From: Candidatus Hydrogenedentota bacterium | GTDB taxonomy: Bacteria > Hydrogenedentota > Hydrogenedentia > Hydrogenedentales > JAGMZX01 | Direction: 5' to 3' | DNA length: 19,162 nt | Assembly: GCA_029556545.1 (NCBI GenBank) | Contig: JAKQEQ010000087.1 | Coordinates: forward strand, 1-19,162 | Shown: piece by piece, positions 1 through 7,420 of the stretch | Layout: each line of letters begins with the position of its first letter | How positions within the stretch are numbered: position 1 is the stretch's first letter | The notes under the pieces: model-generated | What the model was told of the DNA's origin: nothing | Database searches by the model: none | The model's input: only the letters and a program-made list of their open reading frames with translations | Program-made: the position numbers and the translations under genes

Positions 1-650
1 CCGCCGCCGCCGCCGCCCCCCGCCAGATCGAGGGAGATCAGCACCAGCCCGACGCTCCCCGGTTTGCCTTCGGTACCCACAGCGCCGGCCTTGCCTGTCG
101 GCGCGGCTCCGGGCGGCACCGTCGAACCGCCGCTCGCCCCTGTCGAGCCGCTCGTGCCGCCCGTGCCCTGACTACCAACAACCCCGCCCGCACCGCCAGC
201 ACCACCGACGCCGCCCGCGCCGTTCGGTCCGACACGTCCGCCTTGCCCGCCCTGGCCGGGGTTGCCGCCGCGGCCACTGCCCAGCGTACCGGACGGCACG
301 ACAAGATCCGCGTCGAGAATGATGTCCGTATTCGAGGTGATGGCCAGCGGGCGATTCCCACGTATCACGACATTGACGCCACTACCGATATTGACCGACG
401 TAAAGCGAAACACACACACACCGTCCACGTCCACGCCGTAACGCGTCGGCGAGATCGGTCCTGAAATCGTCATGGCGTCGGTATCGATCGTTATCGTGCC
501 GGATCGCCCCGCGAGATTCAGCGCCTGACCCGAGTCCCCCGCGCCCGCACCCGCATCGTAGATATCAGCCAATTCCGCGGACGCCCCTAGTGCGGCGCAC
601 AGCCCCACGAAAACCATCACAATCCGCCGGCCCATCTGATGTTGTGTCAT
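1..650 (-). CDS. Secreted Gly-rich protein, 5' part only (cut by left window edge)
   Basis: The reading frame is open from an ATG at 648-650 down to base 1, so about 216 residues are present and the C-terminus lies outside the window. Residues 1-25 form a signal peptide: a basic start (MTQHQMGRR), a hydrophobic core (IVMVFVGLCAALG) and a likely cut after ASA. Residues 26-120 read as short alternating beta strands (TITIDTDAMTISG, VNVVIRGNRPLAITS, DIILDADLVV), as in repetitive beta-helix surface proteins. From about residue 123 the sequence becomes Gly/Ala/Ser-rich and low-complexity, ending at the edge in a poly-Gly run encoded by GGC repeats. I see no enzymatic motif. A second ATG at 633-635 would also give a signal peptide, but has no ribosome-binding site; the first has GGGGGT upstream. 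Probable role: exported surface or matrix protein. Function is otherwise unknown. Confidence 0.72.
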   Translation of the reverse strand, partial: MTQHQMGRRIVMVFVGLCAALGASAELADIYDAGAGAGDSGQALNLAGRSGTITIDTDAMTISGPISPTRYGVDVDGVCVFRFTSVNIGSGVNVVIRGNRPLAITSNTDIILDADLVVPSGTLGSGRGGNPGQGGQGGRVGPNGAGGVGGAGGAGGVVGSQGTGGTSGSTGASGGSTVPPGAAPTGKAGAVGTEGKPGSVGLVLISLDLAGGGGGG

Positions 651-909
651 GCAATGACCCCCGCGGCGTTTTCGACTCTATTCCACATCGCGTACTTTCG
701 CTGGGCGATTCACTTGATACCGGACTGAACGTGCGCGCGCCGCGCTCATACGGCATCCAAGCCCGCCTCCAGTTCCTGACCCGCCATTCGTAGCGTTCGC
801 GGTTCGCCGCGCAGAACGCGGCAAGATGCTCGTAGCCCCGGCTTGCTCGCCTGCCTGACCGAGCCTGCAAGCCCACACCGCCACCTCGTAAGCATACGGG
901 AATCCGCCC

Positions 910-933
910 ACGGTGTCAAGATGTTGACACCGT
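910..933. promoter_or_regulatory. Perfect palindrome, 10-bp arms with 4-base centre (candidate operator)
   Basis: The left arm is ACGGTGTCAA, the centre GATG and the right arm TTGACACCGT; all ten pairs match. It lies in a divergent spacer, 108 bases upstream of mutL and 259 bases upstream of the Gly-rich gene. That placement suits a dimeric repressor or activator site better than a terminator, because no gene ends here. The inner core TGTCAA-N4-TTGACA does not match an operator I can name with confidence. A hairpin in a long 5' leader, or the end of a dispersed repeat, are alternatives. Confidence 0.45.
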
Positions 934-1012
934 TTCTGCAACTACGCCAGGACTCAAATCCCGGCGCCGCGCCGCGGTTCCCGGGGCAGTTTAATTTCCC
1001 CGTAGGGTGCAT

Positions 1013-1018
1013 TACAAT
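1013..1018 (+). promoter_or_regulatory. Candidate -10 element for mutL-miaA
   Basis: TACAAT matches the sigma-70 -10 consensus at five of six positions and ends 23 bases before the mutL ATG. The hexamer 17 bases upstream (TTTAAT, 990-995) is only a weak -35. If used, the transcript would have a very short leader, which fits the absence of a Shine-Dalgarno sequence before mutL. Confidence 0.3.
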
Positions 1019-1041
1019 AGGCCCGTTCCGGTGCGTTACCC

Positions 1042-2964
1042 ATGAAGACCAGGACCGACTCCATAGCGGCTGTCCGCATTCTACCCGAGGACGTGGCCAA
1101 CAAGATCGCCGCGGGCGAGGTCGTCGAGCGCCCCGCGTCGGTGGTGAAGGAATTGCTCGAAAACGCCCTCGACGCCGGGGCGACGCGCATTTCCGTCAGG
1201 CTGGTGGGGGCGGGCCGCCGCCTGATCGAGGTCATCGACAACGGCCACGGCATGTCCGAGCAGAACGCCCTCCTCGCCATCGAGCGCCACGCCACCAGCA
1301 AGATTCGCAAGGCCGAAGACCTCGATGCCGTGGCCACGATGGGCTTTCGCGGCGAGGCGCTCCCGAGCATCGCGGCGGTCAGCCAGTTTGAACTGGTAAC
1401 CCGCCGCGCCAAAGACGACCACGCGACCCGTATCCGCATCGACGGCGGCGTCCTGCGCGACGTCGGAAAGGTCGGCGCGCCGCCGGGCACGCGCGTGAGC
1501 GTCAATCGCCTCTATTTCAATACCCCCGTGCGCGCGAAGTTTCTTAAGGGCGTGACGACGGAATTAAGCCACGCGATCGACGCGGTCCAGCGGCACGCAC
1601 TGGCGCGGACCGGCGTAGGGTTTCAACTCTACCACAATGAGAAATTGCTGTTGGATGTGCCGGAGCAGGCGACCTTGCGGGAACGCGCCGCCCTCATCTG
1701 GGGCCTCAGTTTCGTGCGCGACATGATCGATCTCGAGGGCGATCAGGCGGGCTTCGCTGTGCGCGGCCTTATCGGCCTGCCGGGGCTCACGCGCGCCGCG
1801 CGCTCGCACCAGTTCTTCTTCATCAATACGCGCCCCATCGTCAACCGGTCGCTCCAATACGGTTTCGAGGACGCCTACCGCGGCCTGGTCACCGTCGGAC
1901 GTCATCCCATCGGCATCGTCCTGTTCGAGACGCACCCGCGCATGGTGGACGTCAACATTCACCCGAGCAAGCGCGAGGTCCGATTCCGCGACGACCGCGT
2001 CGTCCGCGGCCTCGTGCGCGACATCGTGCGCGCGCAATTGGCGTCGGTCCAACCCATCGAGGAAGTCCAGGACGAACCCGCCGACGTATCGCCGCAACGG
2101 GACTTCGTCGTGGATTTCGAGACCACTTCGCACGAGCGCCCCGTTCAAGTCCCGGAAACGATCCCGGTACTCCCCCAGGAGAAAGTCCGCGGACAAGACG
2201 CCCCAACCGCAACAATCTCGCGCGGGACGCCTGTGCAGCCCGCGCCCCCGACGACGGACGCGGCGGCGCATCGCGAGGCTATCCGCGAATGGGCCGGCGA
2301 CGTACAACAGGACCTGCCCGACGGCGATGATGACGCCGCCAAGGCCGTCGCCCCGGACGCCGTCTACCGGCCCCTTGTCGAGAGCCTCCCGGACGCGCCG
2401 CTCCAGTTGTTTGACACCTACCTGCTGGTGCCGACGCGCGACAGGCTGCTCATCATCGATCAACACGCGCTGCACGAACGCCTGAACTACGATAATCTGG
2501 TCGCGGAACTCTCGGACCGCGACTACGAGTCGCAGCAACTGGTGGTGCCGCTGGTCTTCGACGTCGCGCCCGCCCAGGTCAAACTCCTCGAAACGCATCT
2601 CGACCTCTTCCGCGGCATCGGCGTCGAAATCGAGCCCTTCGGAGGCAACTCCTTCCAAATCACCGCCGTCTGCCATCTCTACGAAGAATCGAAGGTCCCG
2701 GACCTCGTTTTTCGCGTATTGGACGAAATCGGGCAGGGGGACCTGTTCGAGCGGCACGACGTCCTCTCCGACATGTTGCGCTTGGCGACCCAGGCGTGCA
2801 GACAATCCGTGCGGGCCGGTGAACGCCTGACCGCGCGGGAGCGCCAGGCGCTGCTCGAGGGCTTCCGCCGGCTGCGCCCGCCGTACACCTGCCCCCACGG
2901 ACGGCCCATCATCACAGAACTCACCCAACGCCAGATGGAAAAGAGTTTCCGGAGAATCCAGTGA
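1042..2964 (+). CDS. mutL: DNA mismatch repair protein MutL (endonuclease type)
   Basis: MutL links mismatch recognition by MutS to strand removal. The 640-residue protein has the full family layout. An N-terminal GHKL ATPase spans about 1-335, with the KELLENALDAGA helix (likely catalytic Glu37, Mg-binding Asn41), DNGHG at 67-71 and GFRGEAL at 101-107. A Pro/Asp-rich linker runs to about 450, followed by a C-terminal dimerisation domain. That domain carries the nuclease metal-site motifs DQHALHERLNYD (from Asp473), ACR (585-587) and CPHGRP (617-622). These are typical of MutL that nicks DNA itself and absent from the MutH-dependent E. coli type. The last acid of the DQHA motif is Asp where Glu is usual. 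The ATG at 1042 has no clear ribosome-binding site but starts 12 residues before the conserved RILPEDVANKIAAGEVVERP region, as expected. miaA overlaps its end, a common bacterial arrangement. Confidence 0.97.
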   Translation: MKTRTDSIAAVRILPEDVANKIAAGEVVERPASVVKELLENALDAGATRISVRLVGAGRRLIEVIDNGHGMSEQNALLAIERHATSKIRKAEDLDAVATMGFRGEALPSIAAVSQFELVTRRAKDDHATRIRIDGGVLRDVGKVGAPPGTRVSVNRLYFNTPVRAKFLKGVTTELSHAIDAVQRHALARTGVGFQLYHNEKLLLDVPEQATLRERAALIWGLSFVRDMIDLEGDQAGFAVRGLIGLPGLTRAARSHQFFFINTRPIVNRSLQYGFEDAYRGLVTVGRHPIGIVLFETHPRMVDVNIHPSKREVRFRDDRVVRGLVRDIVRAQLASVQPIEEVQDEPADVSPQRDFVVDFETTSHERPVQVPETIPVLPQEKVRGQDAPTATISRGTPVQPAPPTTDAAAHREAIREWAGDVQQDLPDGDDDAAKAVAPDAVYRPLVESLPDAPLQLFDTYLLVPTRDRLLIIDQHALHERLNYDNLVAELSDRDYESQQLVVPLVFDVAPAQVKLLETHLDLFRGIGVEIEPFGGNSFQITAVCHLYEESKVPDLVFRVLDEIGQGDLFERHDVLSDMLRLATQACRQSVRAGERLTARERQALLEGFRRLRPPYTCPHGRPIITELTQRQMEKSFRRIQ

Positions 2965-3890
2965 TTCAAGTCCTCGCCGTCGTCGGCCCGACGGCCACGG
3001 GCAAGACCGCGCTCGCCATCGAGTTAGCCAATCGACTCGCTACGGAAATCGTCTCCGCCGACTCCCAGCAGTTTTACCGCGGCATGGAAATCGGCACCGC
3101 CGCGCCCACGCCCGCCGAACGCGCCCGGGTTCCGCACCACTTCGTCTGCTTCCTCGACCCGAGCGAAAGCATGGCCGCCGGCGACTACGAGCGTATCGCG
3201 CGCCCCATTGTTGATCGCCTCAACCGAGCGGGGAAACCCGCCGTTGTCGTGGGCGGTTCGGGACTCTACGTCCAGGCGCTGATCCGAGGACTCTTCGAGG
3301 GCCCCCCGCGAGACCAAGTCATCCGCGATCGGCTCCGCGCCGAAGCGCGCGATCACGGCAATGCCCGCCTCTTCGCGCGGCTGCAAGCGGTGGACCCCGA
3401 GTACGCCGCCATCCTCACGAGCCCCAACGACCTCGTCCGCGTCATACGCGCGCTCGAAGTCCACGAGATCACCGGCAAGCCCATCTCGCAACTACACCGC
3501 GAATTCCGCGAACGCAAACCGCCTCTGCGCGCTTTTCAGGCGGCGCTCGATATGCCCCGCGACGTCCTCTATCAGCGCATCGACCGTCGCGTCGACGTGA
3601 TGATCGCCGCGGGCTGGATCGAGGAAACCCGCGCGCTCGTCGCTGCCGGCCATGCCGCAAACCTCGAACGCCTCAAGAGCCACGGCTACCGCGAACTGAC
3701 CGCCTATCTGCGCGGCGAAATAACCCTCGAAACCGCGCTCGACACCACCCGCCGCAACGTCCGCCACTACGCCAAGCGCCAGATCACCTGGTTCCGCGCC
3801 GACAAAACCGTCCGCTGGCTGCCGGCGACCCCCGAAACACCGGTAAGCGCCCTCGCCGACGAAGTGCTCCGCGAAATGCCCCGTGAATAG
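2961..3890 (+). CDS. miaA: tRNA dimethylallyltransferase MiaA
   Basis: MiaA transfers dimethylallyl from DMAPP to N6 of A37 in tRNAs reading UNN codons, the first step towards ms2i6A. The 309-residue length is normal. The P-loop GPTATGKT is at 9-16, followed by SADSQQFYRGMEIGTAAP, the nucleotide and tRNA-contact region of the family. VVVGGSGLYVQAL, the NDLVRVIRALEV segment and the C-terminal RRNVRHYAKRQITWFR signature are all present. The start is GTG at 2961, overlapping the mutL stop by four bases (GTGA), so translation is probably coupled to mutL. In E. coli mutL-miaA is followed by hfq; here the next gene is on the other strand and hfq is absent. Confidence 0.96.
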   Translation: MIQVLAVVGPTATGKTALAIELANRLATEIVSADSQQFYRGMEIGTAAPTPAERARVPHHFVCFLDPSESMAAGDYERIARPIVDRLNRAGKPAVVVGGSGLYVQALIRGLFEGPPRDQVIRDRLRAEARDHGNARLFARLQAVDPEYAAILTSPNDLVRVIRALEVHEITGKPISQLHREFRERKPPLRAFQAALDMPRDVLYQRIDRRVDVMIAAGWIEETRALVAAGHAANLERLKSHGYRELTAYLRGEITLETALDTTRRNVRHYAKRQITWFRADKTVRWLPATPETPVSALADEVLREMPRE

Positions 3891-3939
3891 GACCTGCCCG
3901 ACGTATACGGCGCGCGCGATCGCTCCCGTTTATCCCTTC

Positions 3940-4011
3940 GATCCGTCCGATCCGTCCGATCCGTCCGATCCGTCCGATCCGTCCGATCAATCCGATCAGT
4001 CCGATCAAAAG
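3940..4011. repeat. 9-bp tandem repeat array, eight units, one GATC per unit
   Basis: Five exact copies of GATCCGTCC (3940-3984) are followed by three diverging copies: GATCAATCC, GATCAGTCC and GATCAAAAG. This gives eight GATC sites at exact 9-bp spacing. The array lies between the stop of miaA (3890) and the convergent gene whose TGA stop (complement of 4005-4007) sits inside the last degenerate unit. The perfect units do not code for part of either gene. Such arrays change length by slippage. Confidence 0.9.
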
Positions 4012-4823
4012 AACCGCTTCCACCCTATCGTGAAGGCCGGCCCCGAAAAATCGTGCTCCTGTTCCCAGAAGAAGGCGTACCCCGCGTTACAGAAGAGCAG
4101 ATTGCGCTCGTTCAAGGGAATGTCCATGCCGATGTTCAGATTGACGCTCGGCAGAAACCACGAATCGCTGAGCTTGATCCCGATGTTCGGCAAGGGCTCG
4201 AAGCCCACCTTCACCTTCGCGTCATAGGTCGCGTAAGTATACGTGTAGCGCGCCCCGAGCGTCGGCCGCGCGTCCCGAAGCCGCGCCCGCAGCCCGTCCC
4301 GCTTCTTCATTTCCACGGTCCCAAGCGGGTAGAAATCGACGCCCACGCCGAAATAGGCCGCCCCGCGCTGAATTTCGAAGTCCGTGTGCAACGGCAACAA
4401 CAGAATGCTCGGATCCGTGGCCTTCGTCCGCACCTTCCCGACCGAGTACCCGCCCTGGAAAAATACGGCCCACTTCGGCGACAACACGTAGCCGACTCCG
4501 AAATGCGGCGGCCAGAGCAGGCCCTTGTCGCGCAGGTCGCTAATCTTGAATACGTCGTCATAGTCCGGTGCGAAGAAGCGCATGGTCGGGTCGAAATACT
4601 TATCGATGAGTTTCTCGCTCTCGAGTTTCGGATGGACGTTCACCCACGCCAGGAGCAGAAACCACCGGCTTGGCGCCGCGCCCGTCTCCCCCGTTTCCGC
4701 GATCGGGGCAACTTCCGTAGGCAGTTCTTCGGCCGCGCACAGGCAGCAGGCCGCCACCGCGCCGAGAGCAAGCACGGCCACGTAACGCTTGTCGATTCGC
4801 ATGGTACAGAGTATGACGGTCAT
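4005..4823 (-). CDS. Exported protein, probable outer-membrane beta-barrel, function unknown
   Basis: The protein has 272 residues from the ATG at 4821-4823. That start has AAAGG eight bases upstream; an ATG at 4800-4802 (265 residues) gives a more usual signal peptide but has no ribosome-binding site. Near the N-terminus RIDKRYVAVLALGAVAACCLCAAEE is an export signal, split here as RIDKRYVAVLALG then AVAACCLCAAEE. It could be cut after CAA, or lipidated at VAAC. The mature part has repeated amphipathic strands with aromatic ends (HFGVGYVLSPKWAVFFQGGYS, AAYFGVGVDFYPLG, PTLGARYTYTYATYDAKV) and ends FTIGWKRFF. A C-terminal Phe after an alternating strand is typical of BamA-dependent outer-membrane barrels. 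I do not recognise a named family. The gene is divergent from the phosphoesterase gene and convergent with miaA. Extending the frame upstream would run into the divergent gene and is not believable. Confidence 0.75.
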   Translation of the reverse strand: MTVILCTMRIDKRYVAVLALGAVAACCLCAAEELPTEVAPIAETGETGAAPSRWFLLLAWVNVHPKLESEKLIDKYFDPTMRFFAPDYDDVFKISDLRDKGLLWPPHFGVGYVLSPKWAVFFQGGYSVGKVRTKATDPSILLLPLHTDFEIQRGAAYFGVGVDFYPLGTVEMKKRDGLRARLRDARPTLGARYTYTYATYDAKVKVGFEPLPNIGIKLSDSWFLPSVNLNIGMDIPLNERNLLFCNAGYAFFWEQEHDFSGPAFTIGWKRFF

Positions 4824-4983
4824 TACGTAAACCTTTGCGAGACCCACGCGACAGCCTCGCGCGGCCCGCCGCGAAGCGCGTGAGTCTAACACACGCGCGC
4901 GGCCGCGTGACACATTTCGCCGCGCGCCGGGGTCGAATCGGCGGTTCCCTGAGGCGGTTATACAAGGTATCTCGAAAGGAAGC

Positions 4984-6729
4984 ATGCATTCGCTCAGGAC
5001 AATAACGGCGTTGCTGGCCCTGATTGCGGCGGACCTTCCCGCGGCGGCGCAGGACATCCCGCTGCGGGACTGGCGGCAAATCGACACCGGTGGCCCCCGC
5101 GACAACCGCGTCGTCTGGCGCGCCGACGCCCGCGCCGTGCGCGTCCTCGGCGCTCCGGGTAGCGGCGAGATCGGCGCGGGATTTCGAAGCTTCTGCGTCG
5201 CCGGCGGCGTCGATCTTACGGAAGCCGCTTTTCGTTGTTCCTTCACGCGAGAGGCCCTGTACGATCATGAGGGACTGGCCCGTGCGCCGTTCGGCGTCGT
5301 ATTCCGCTGGCGGGACACGGACAACTACTACGCCTTGCGTTTCACCGGGGACGATGAACTGCGCCTCGAACGACGCCTGAAAGGCGTCGCCACTGACCTC
5401 GCCGCCATTCCCGGCTATGCGCCCATCGGGATCGAGACCTACATCGATATCCAACTTCTCGGCGCGCAAATCCGGGTGCGCCTGAACGGCCGGCTTATCA
5501 TCGCGGCAACGGACGACGCACTCGCGGGGGATCACGTGGGCTTCTTCGTGGATCGGGGTACAAGGATTCGTTTCGAGCGGATTGCGCTCTACCCCAGCGC
5601 CACAGCGCCCTTCCTGTACGTACCGCTCCTCATGGTCAAGCTCCCATACGTCCTGCACACCGGCGCCAACGAGGCCACGGTCCTCTGGGAGACCAACCGC
5701 CCCGTATCCGCCGACATTACCTACGGCCCGCCCGGCAATGAGGAGCAATTCACCGTTGCCGCCTCCGCCAACGGCTGTCTGCGGCAGATCACGCTCACCG
5801 GGCTCGCGCCGGACACGCAGTACGTCTATCGCGTCAAGGCGGAGGGACGGACCCGCGGCGGCGGCGAGTTCCACACGCAGGCGTTATCCGACGAACCGTT
5901 CGTCGTCGGTTTCATCGGCGACACCAAGACCTACCCGGAACGCTTCAAGGACTTCGCGGGCATGTTGCTCCGCCGCCGCCCCAACTTCGTCGTGCATCTC
6001 GGCGACATCGTGAACCGCGCGACGCGCCTCGACGAGTGGGACGAGTTCTACTTCAAACCCGGCGAGGCCCTGCTCGGGCGCGTACCCACCTACGTGGCGG
6101 CGGGCAACCACGATCAACACCCGGACCGGCACTGGTTCAACACATATCTGCCGTATCCGGGCACGGGACGCGAACGGGACGATCGCGGCGAAAGCGCCTA
6201 TTACGCTTTCACCTACGGAAACGCCGCGTTCGCTATTCTCGATAATTACTTCCCGTTGACGCCCGATTCCGCGCAGTACACGTGGCTTGAGGAGACCTTG
6301 CGGTCGCCCGAGTTTCAGGACGCGCTCTGGCGCATCGTGTGTTGTCACGAGCCCCCCTACGGCATAGGCCGCGGCCACTGGCTGCCCGGCAACGCCGCCG
6401 TTCGCGACCATGTCTTGCCGCTCTGCCGCGACTACGGCGTCCAACTGCTCGTCGCCGGACACGAGCATACCTACAAGCGGGCGCTGATCGACGGCGTCAT
6501 TCTCGTGGTCAACGGGGGCGGCGGCTGCGGATACGGCTTCAACGTCGCGCAACGGAATCGCATCGCCCAATTCGCGGCGCAACTGCTCGGGTACGCCACG
6601 CTCCAGTACAGCGTCATGCGCGTCGAAGGCACGCGCCTCGAATGGACCTGCTACAACAGCGACAACAAGCGCATCGACCGCTTCATCCTCGACGAAGGCG
6701 CTACATGGCCGGTCACGGTCGTGCGGTAG
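4984..6729 (+). CDS. Exported calcineurin-type metallophosphoesterase with N-terminal LamG-like and FnIII-like domains
   Basis: A dinuclear-metal phosphoesterase, 581 residues, exported by a signal peptide (residues 1-23, cut after AAA). Residues 25-205 look like a jelly-roll (LamG/DUF1080-like) domain: VVFRWRDTDNYYALRF, then VRLNGRLIIAATDDALAGDHVGFF. Residues about 218-302 are an FnIII-like module (EATVLWETN, LTGLAPDTQYVYRVKAEG) as in purple acid phosphatases. The catalytic domain follows with GDTK (Asp313), LGDIV (Asp341), GNHD (375-377), CHEPPY (His455) and GHEH (His493, His495). Motif I lacks the usual His after Asp, as in purple phosphatases. The Tyr that ligates Fe(III) in those enzymes is Asn344 here, so a purple iron site is unlikely. 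A ribosome-binding site (AAAGGA) precedes the ATG. The substrate cannot be read from the sequence. The 3' end overlaps the convergent membrane-protein gene by 17 bases. Confidence 0.88.
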   Translation: MHSLRTITALLALIAADLPAAAQDIPLRDWRQIDTGGPRDNRVVWRADARAVRVLGAPGSGEIGAGFRSFCVAGGVDLTEAAFRCSFTREALYDHEGLARAPFGVVFRWRDTDNYYALRFTGDDELRLERRLKGVATDLAAIPGYAPIGIETYIDIQLLGAQIRVRLNGRLIIAATDDALAGDHVGFFVDRGTRIRFERIALYPSATAPFLYVPLLMVKLPYVLHTGANEATVLWETNRPVSADITYGPPGNEEQFTVAASANGCLRQITLTGLAPDTQYVYRVKAEGRTRGGGEFHTQALSDEPFVVGFIGDTKTYPERFKDFAGMLLRRRPNFVVHLGDIVNRATRLDEWDEFYFKPGEALLGRVPTYVAAGNHDQHPDRHWFNTYLPYPGTGRERDDRGESAYYAFTYGNAAFAILDNYFPLTPDSAQYTWLEETLRSPEFQDALWRIVCCHEPPYGIGRGHWLPGNAAVRDHVLPLCRDYGVQLLVAGHEHTYKRALIDGVILVVNGGGGCGYGFNVAQRNRIAQFAAQLLGYATLQYSVMRVEGTRLEWTCYNSDNKRIDRFILDEGATWPVTVVR

Positions 6730-7393
6730 AAAGTCTTCCGCGCCGTCGTAACTGCGCTGCCCGCCAGACCAGGAAGCCCGTCGCGATCACAACGAAGCCC
6801 AGGAATCCGTAAGTCCACAGGTCCATTGCGCGGCTGTAGGAATTCGGGTATTCGATAGGGTCGAATACAGGCCGCCCGACACGCGCCCGCCAGAGAAAAA
6901 GACGCGCCAGACCGTTCGCGAAGAAACCCACCAGTAACGTTTCGACGCAGAAACGCGCATGCCGGGTCAGCCGGAAACCGCTCATATCGGGGCCGCCCCC
7001 GGCTCTACGGTTCCGCAGCCGCCTGGAAATGCGCGCCGTCGCGCAACTCAGCGCGCCCAACAGCCCGGAAACGCCGGCGAATCCCGCGATTGCATAAGCG
7101 TCAATCACCGCGGCATGCCCGCGCGCGCCTTCCGCGAAAAGCCCGACAAACACCGCGGTGACCGCCGCGGCGCGGATGAATGCGCCAAACAGCCCGCGGC
7201 AACCCAGTCCTTGGCTGAGCCCCCACACCGCCGGCCCCGCGATCAGGACCGCCAGCGCCGCGCGGTCCGCCTCGGGCCGATACCGCAGCAATCCGCCCAA
7301 GGACCATCCCAGCAGTCCCGTCCAGGCGAGCGTCAGCACCCAGAAGCCAAGAAGCGCCGCGCGCGCCCCGCGTGATGTCGGTTCCTCTCCCAT
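6713..7393 (-). CDS. Integral membrane protein, about six helices, unknown function
   Basis: The 226-residue protein has a good ribosome-binding site (AAGGG, seven bases before the ATG). Hydrophobic segments lie near residues 13-35 (ALLGFWVLTLAWTGLLGW), 44-64, 70-89, 95-117, 147-166 (ETLLVGFFANGLARLFLW) and 192-212 (GFLGFVVIATGFLVW). Arg-rich loops at 120-132 and at the C-terminus (RAAQLRRRGRLSTARP) suggest cytoplasmic sides. I see no catalytic motif and do not recognise the family. It begins 27 bases after the stop of the CBM9-like gene on the same strand, so the two are probably co-transcribed. Confidence 0.78.
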   Translation of the reverse strand: MGEEPTSRGARAALLGFWVLTLAWTGLLGWSLGGLLRYRPEADRAALAVLIAGPAVWGLSQGLGCRGLFGAFIRAAAVTAVFVGLFAEGARGHAAVIDAYAIAGFAGVSGLLGALSCATARISRRLRNRRAGGGPDMSGFRLTRHARFCVETLLVGFFANGLARLFLWRARVGRPVFDPIEYPNSYSRAMDLWTYGFLGFVVIATGFLVWRAAQLRRRGRLSTARP

Positions 7394-7420
7394 TCAGAAT
7401 CCCTTGCTTGAGTACGGCGC

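Larger units (their letters stand above)
651..1041. other. 391-base divergent intergenic region
   Basis: This spacer lies between the start of the Gly-rich protein gene (-) and mutL (+), so it must hold both promoters. I see a perfect palindrome at 910-933 and a -10-like TACAAT at 1013-1018, listed separately. The part from about 700 to 905 stays open in more than one minus-strand frame, but none of the translations has a start with a ribosome-binding site or a recognisable domain. It may be a dispersed repeat or decayed sequence; I could not identify it. Confidence 0.6.

Noticed and set aside
910-933. Rho-independent terminator
   Set aside because: No gene ends here, the flanking genes diverge, and the three T that follow are too few for a U-tract.
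1564-2928. Open frame of 454 codons on the - strand
   Set aside because: It is antisense to mutL, whose motifs are unmistakable in the + frame.
3940-4011. CRISPR array
   Set aside because: The units are 9 bases and directly adjacent, with no spacers, so this is a simple tandem repeat.
4824-5246. Upstream extension of the exported protein gene on the - strand
   Set aside because: It would overlap the start of the divergent phosphoesterase gene and bury the signal peptide inside an Arg-rich stretch.
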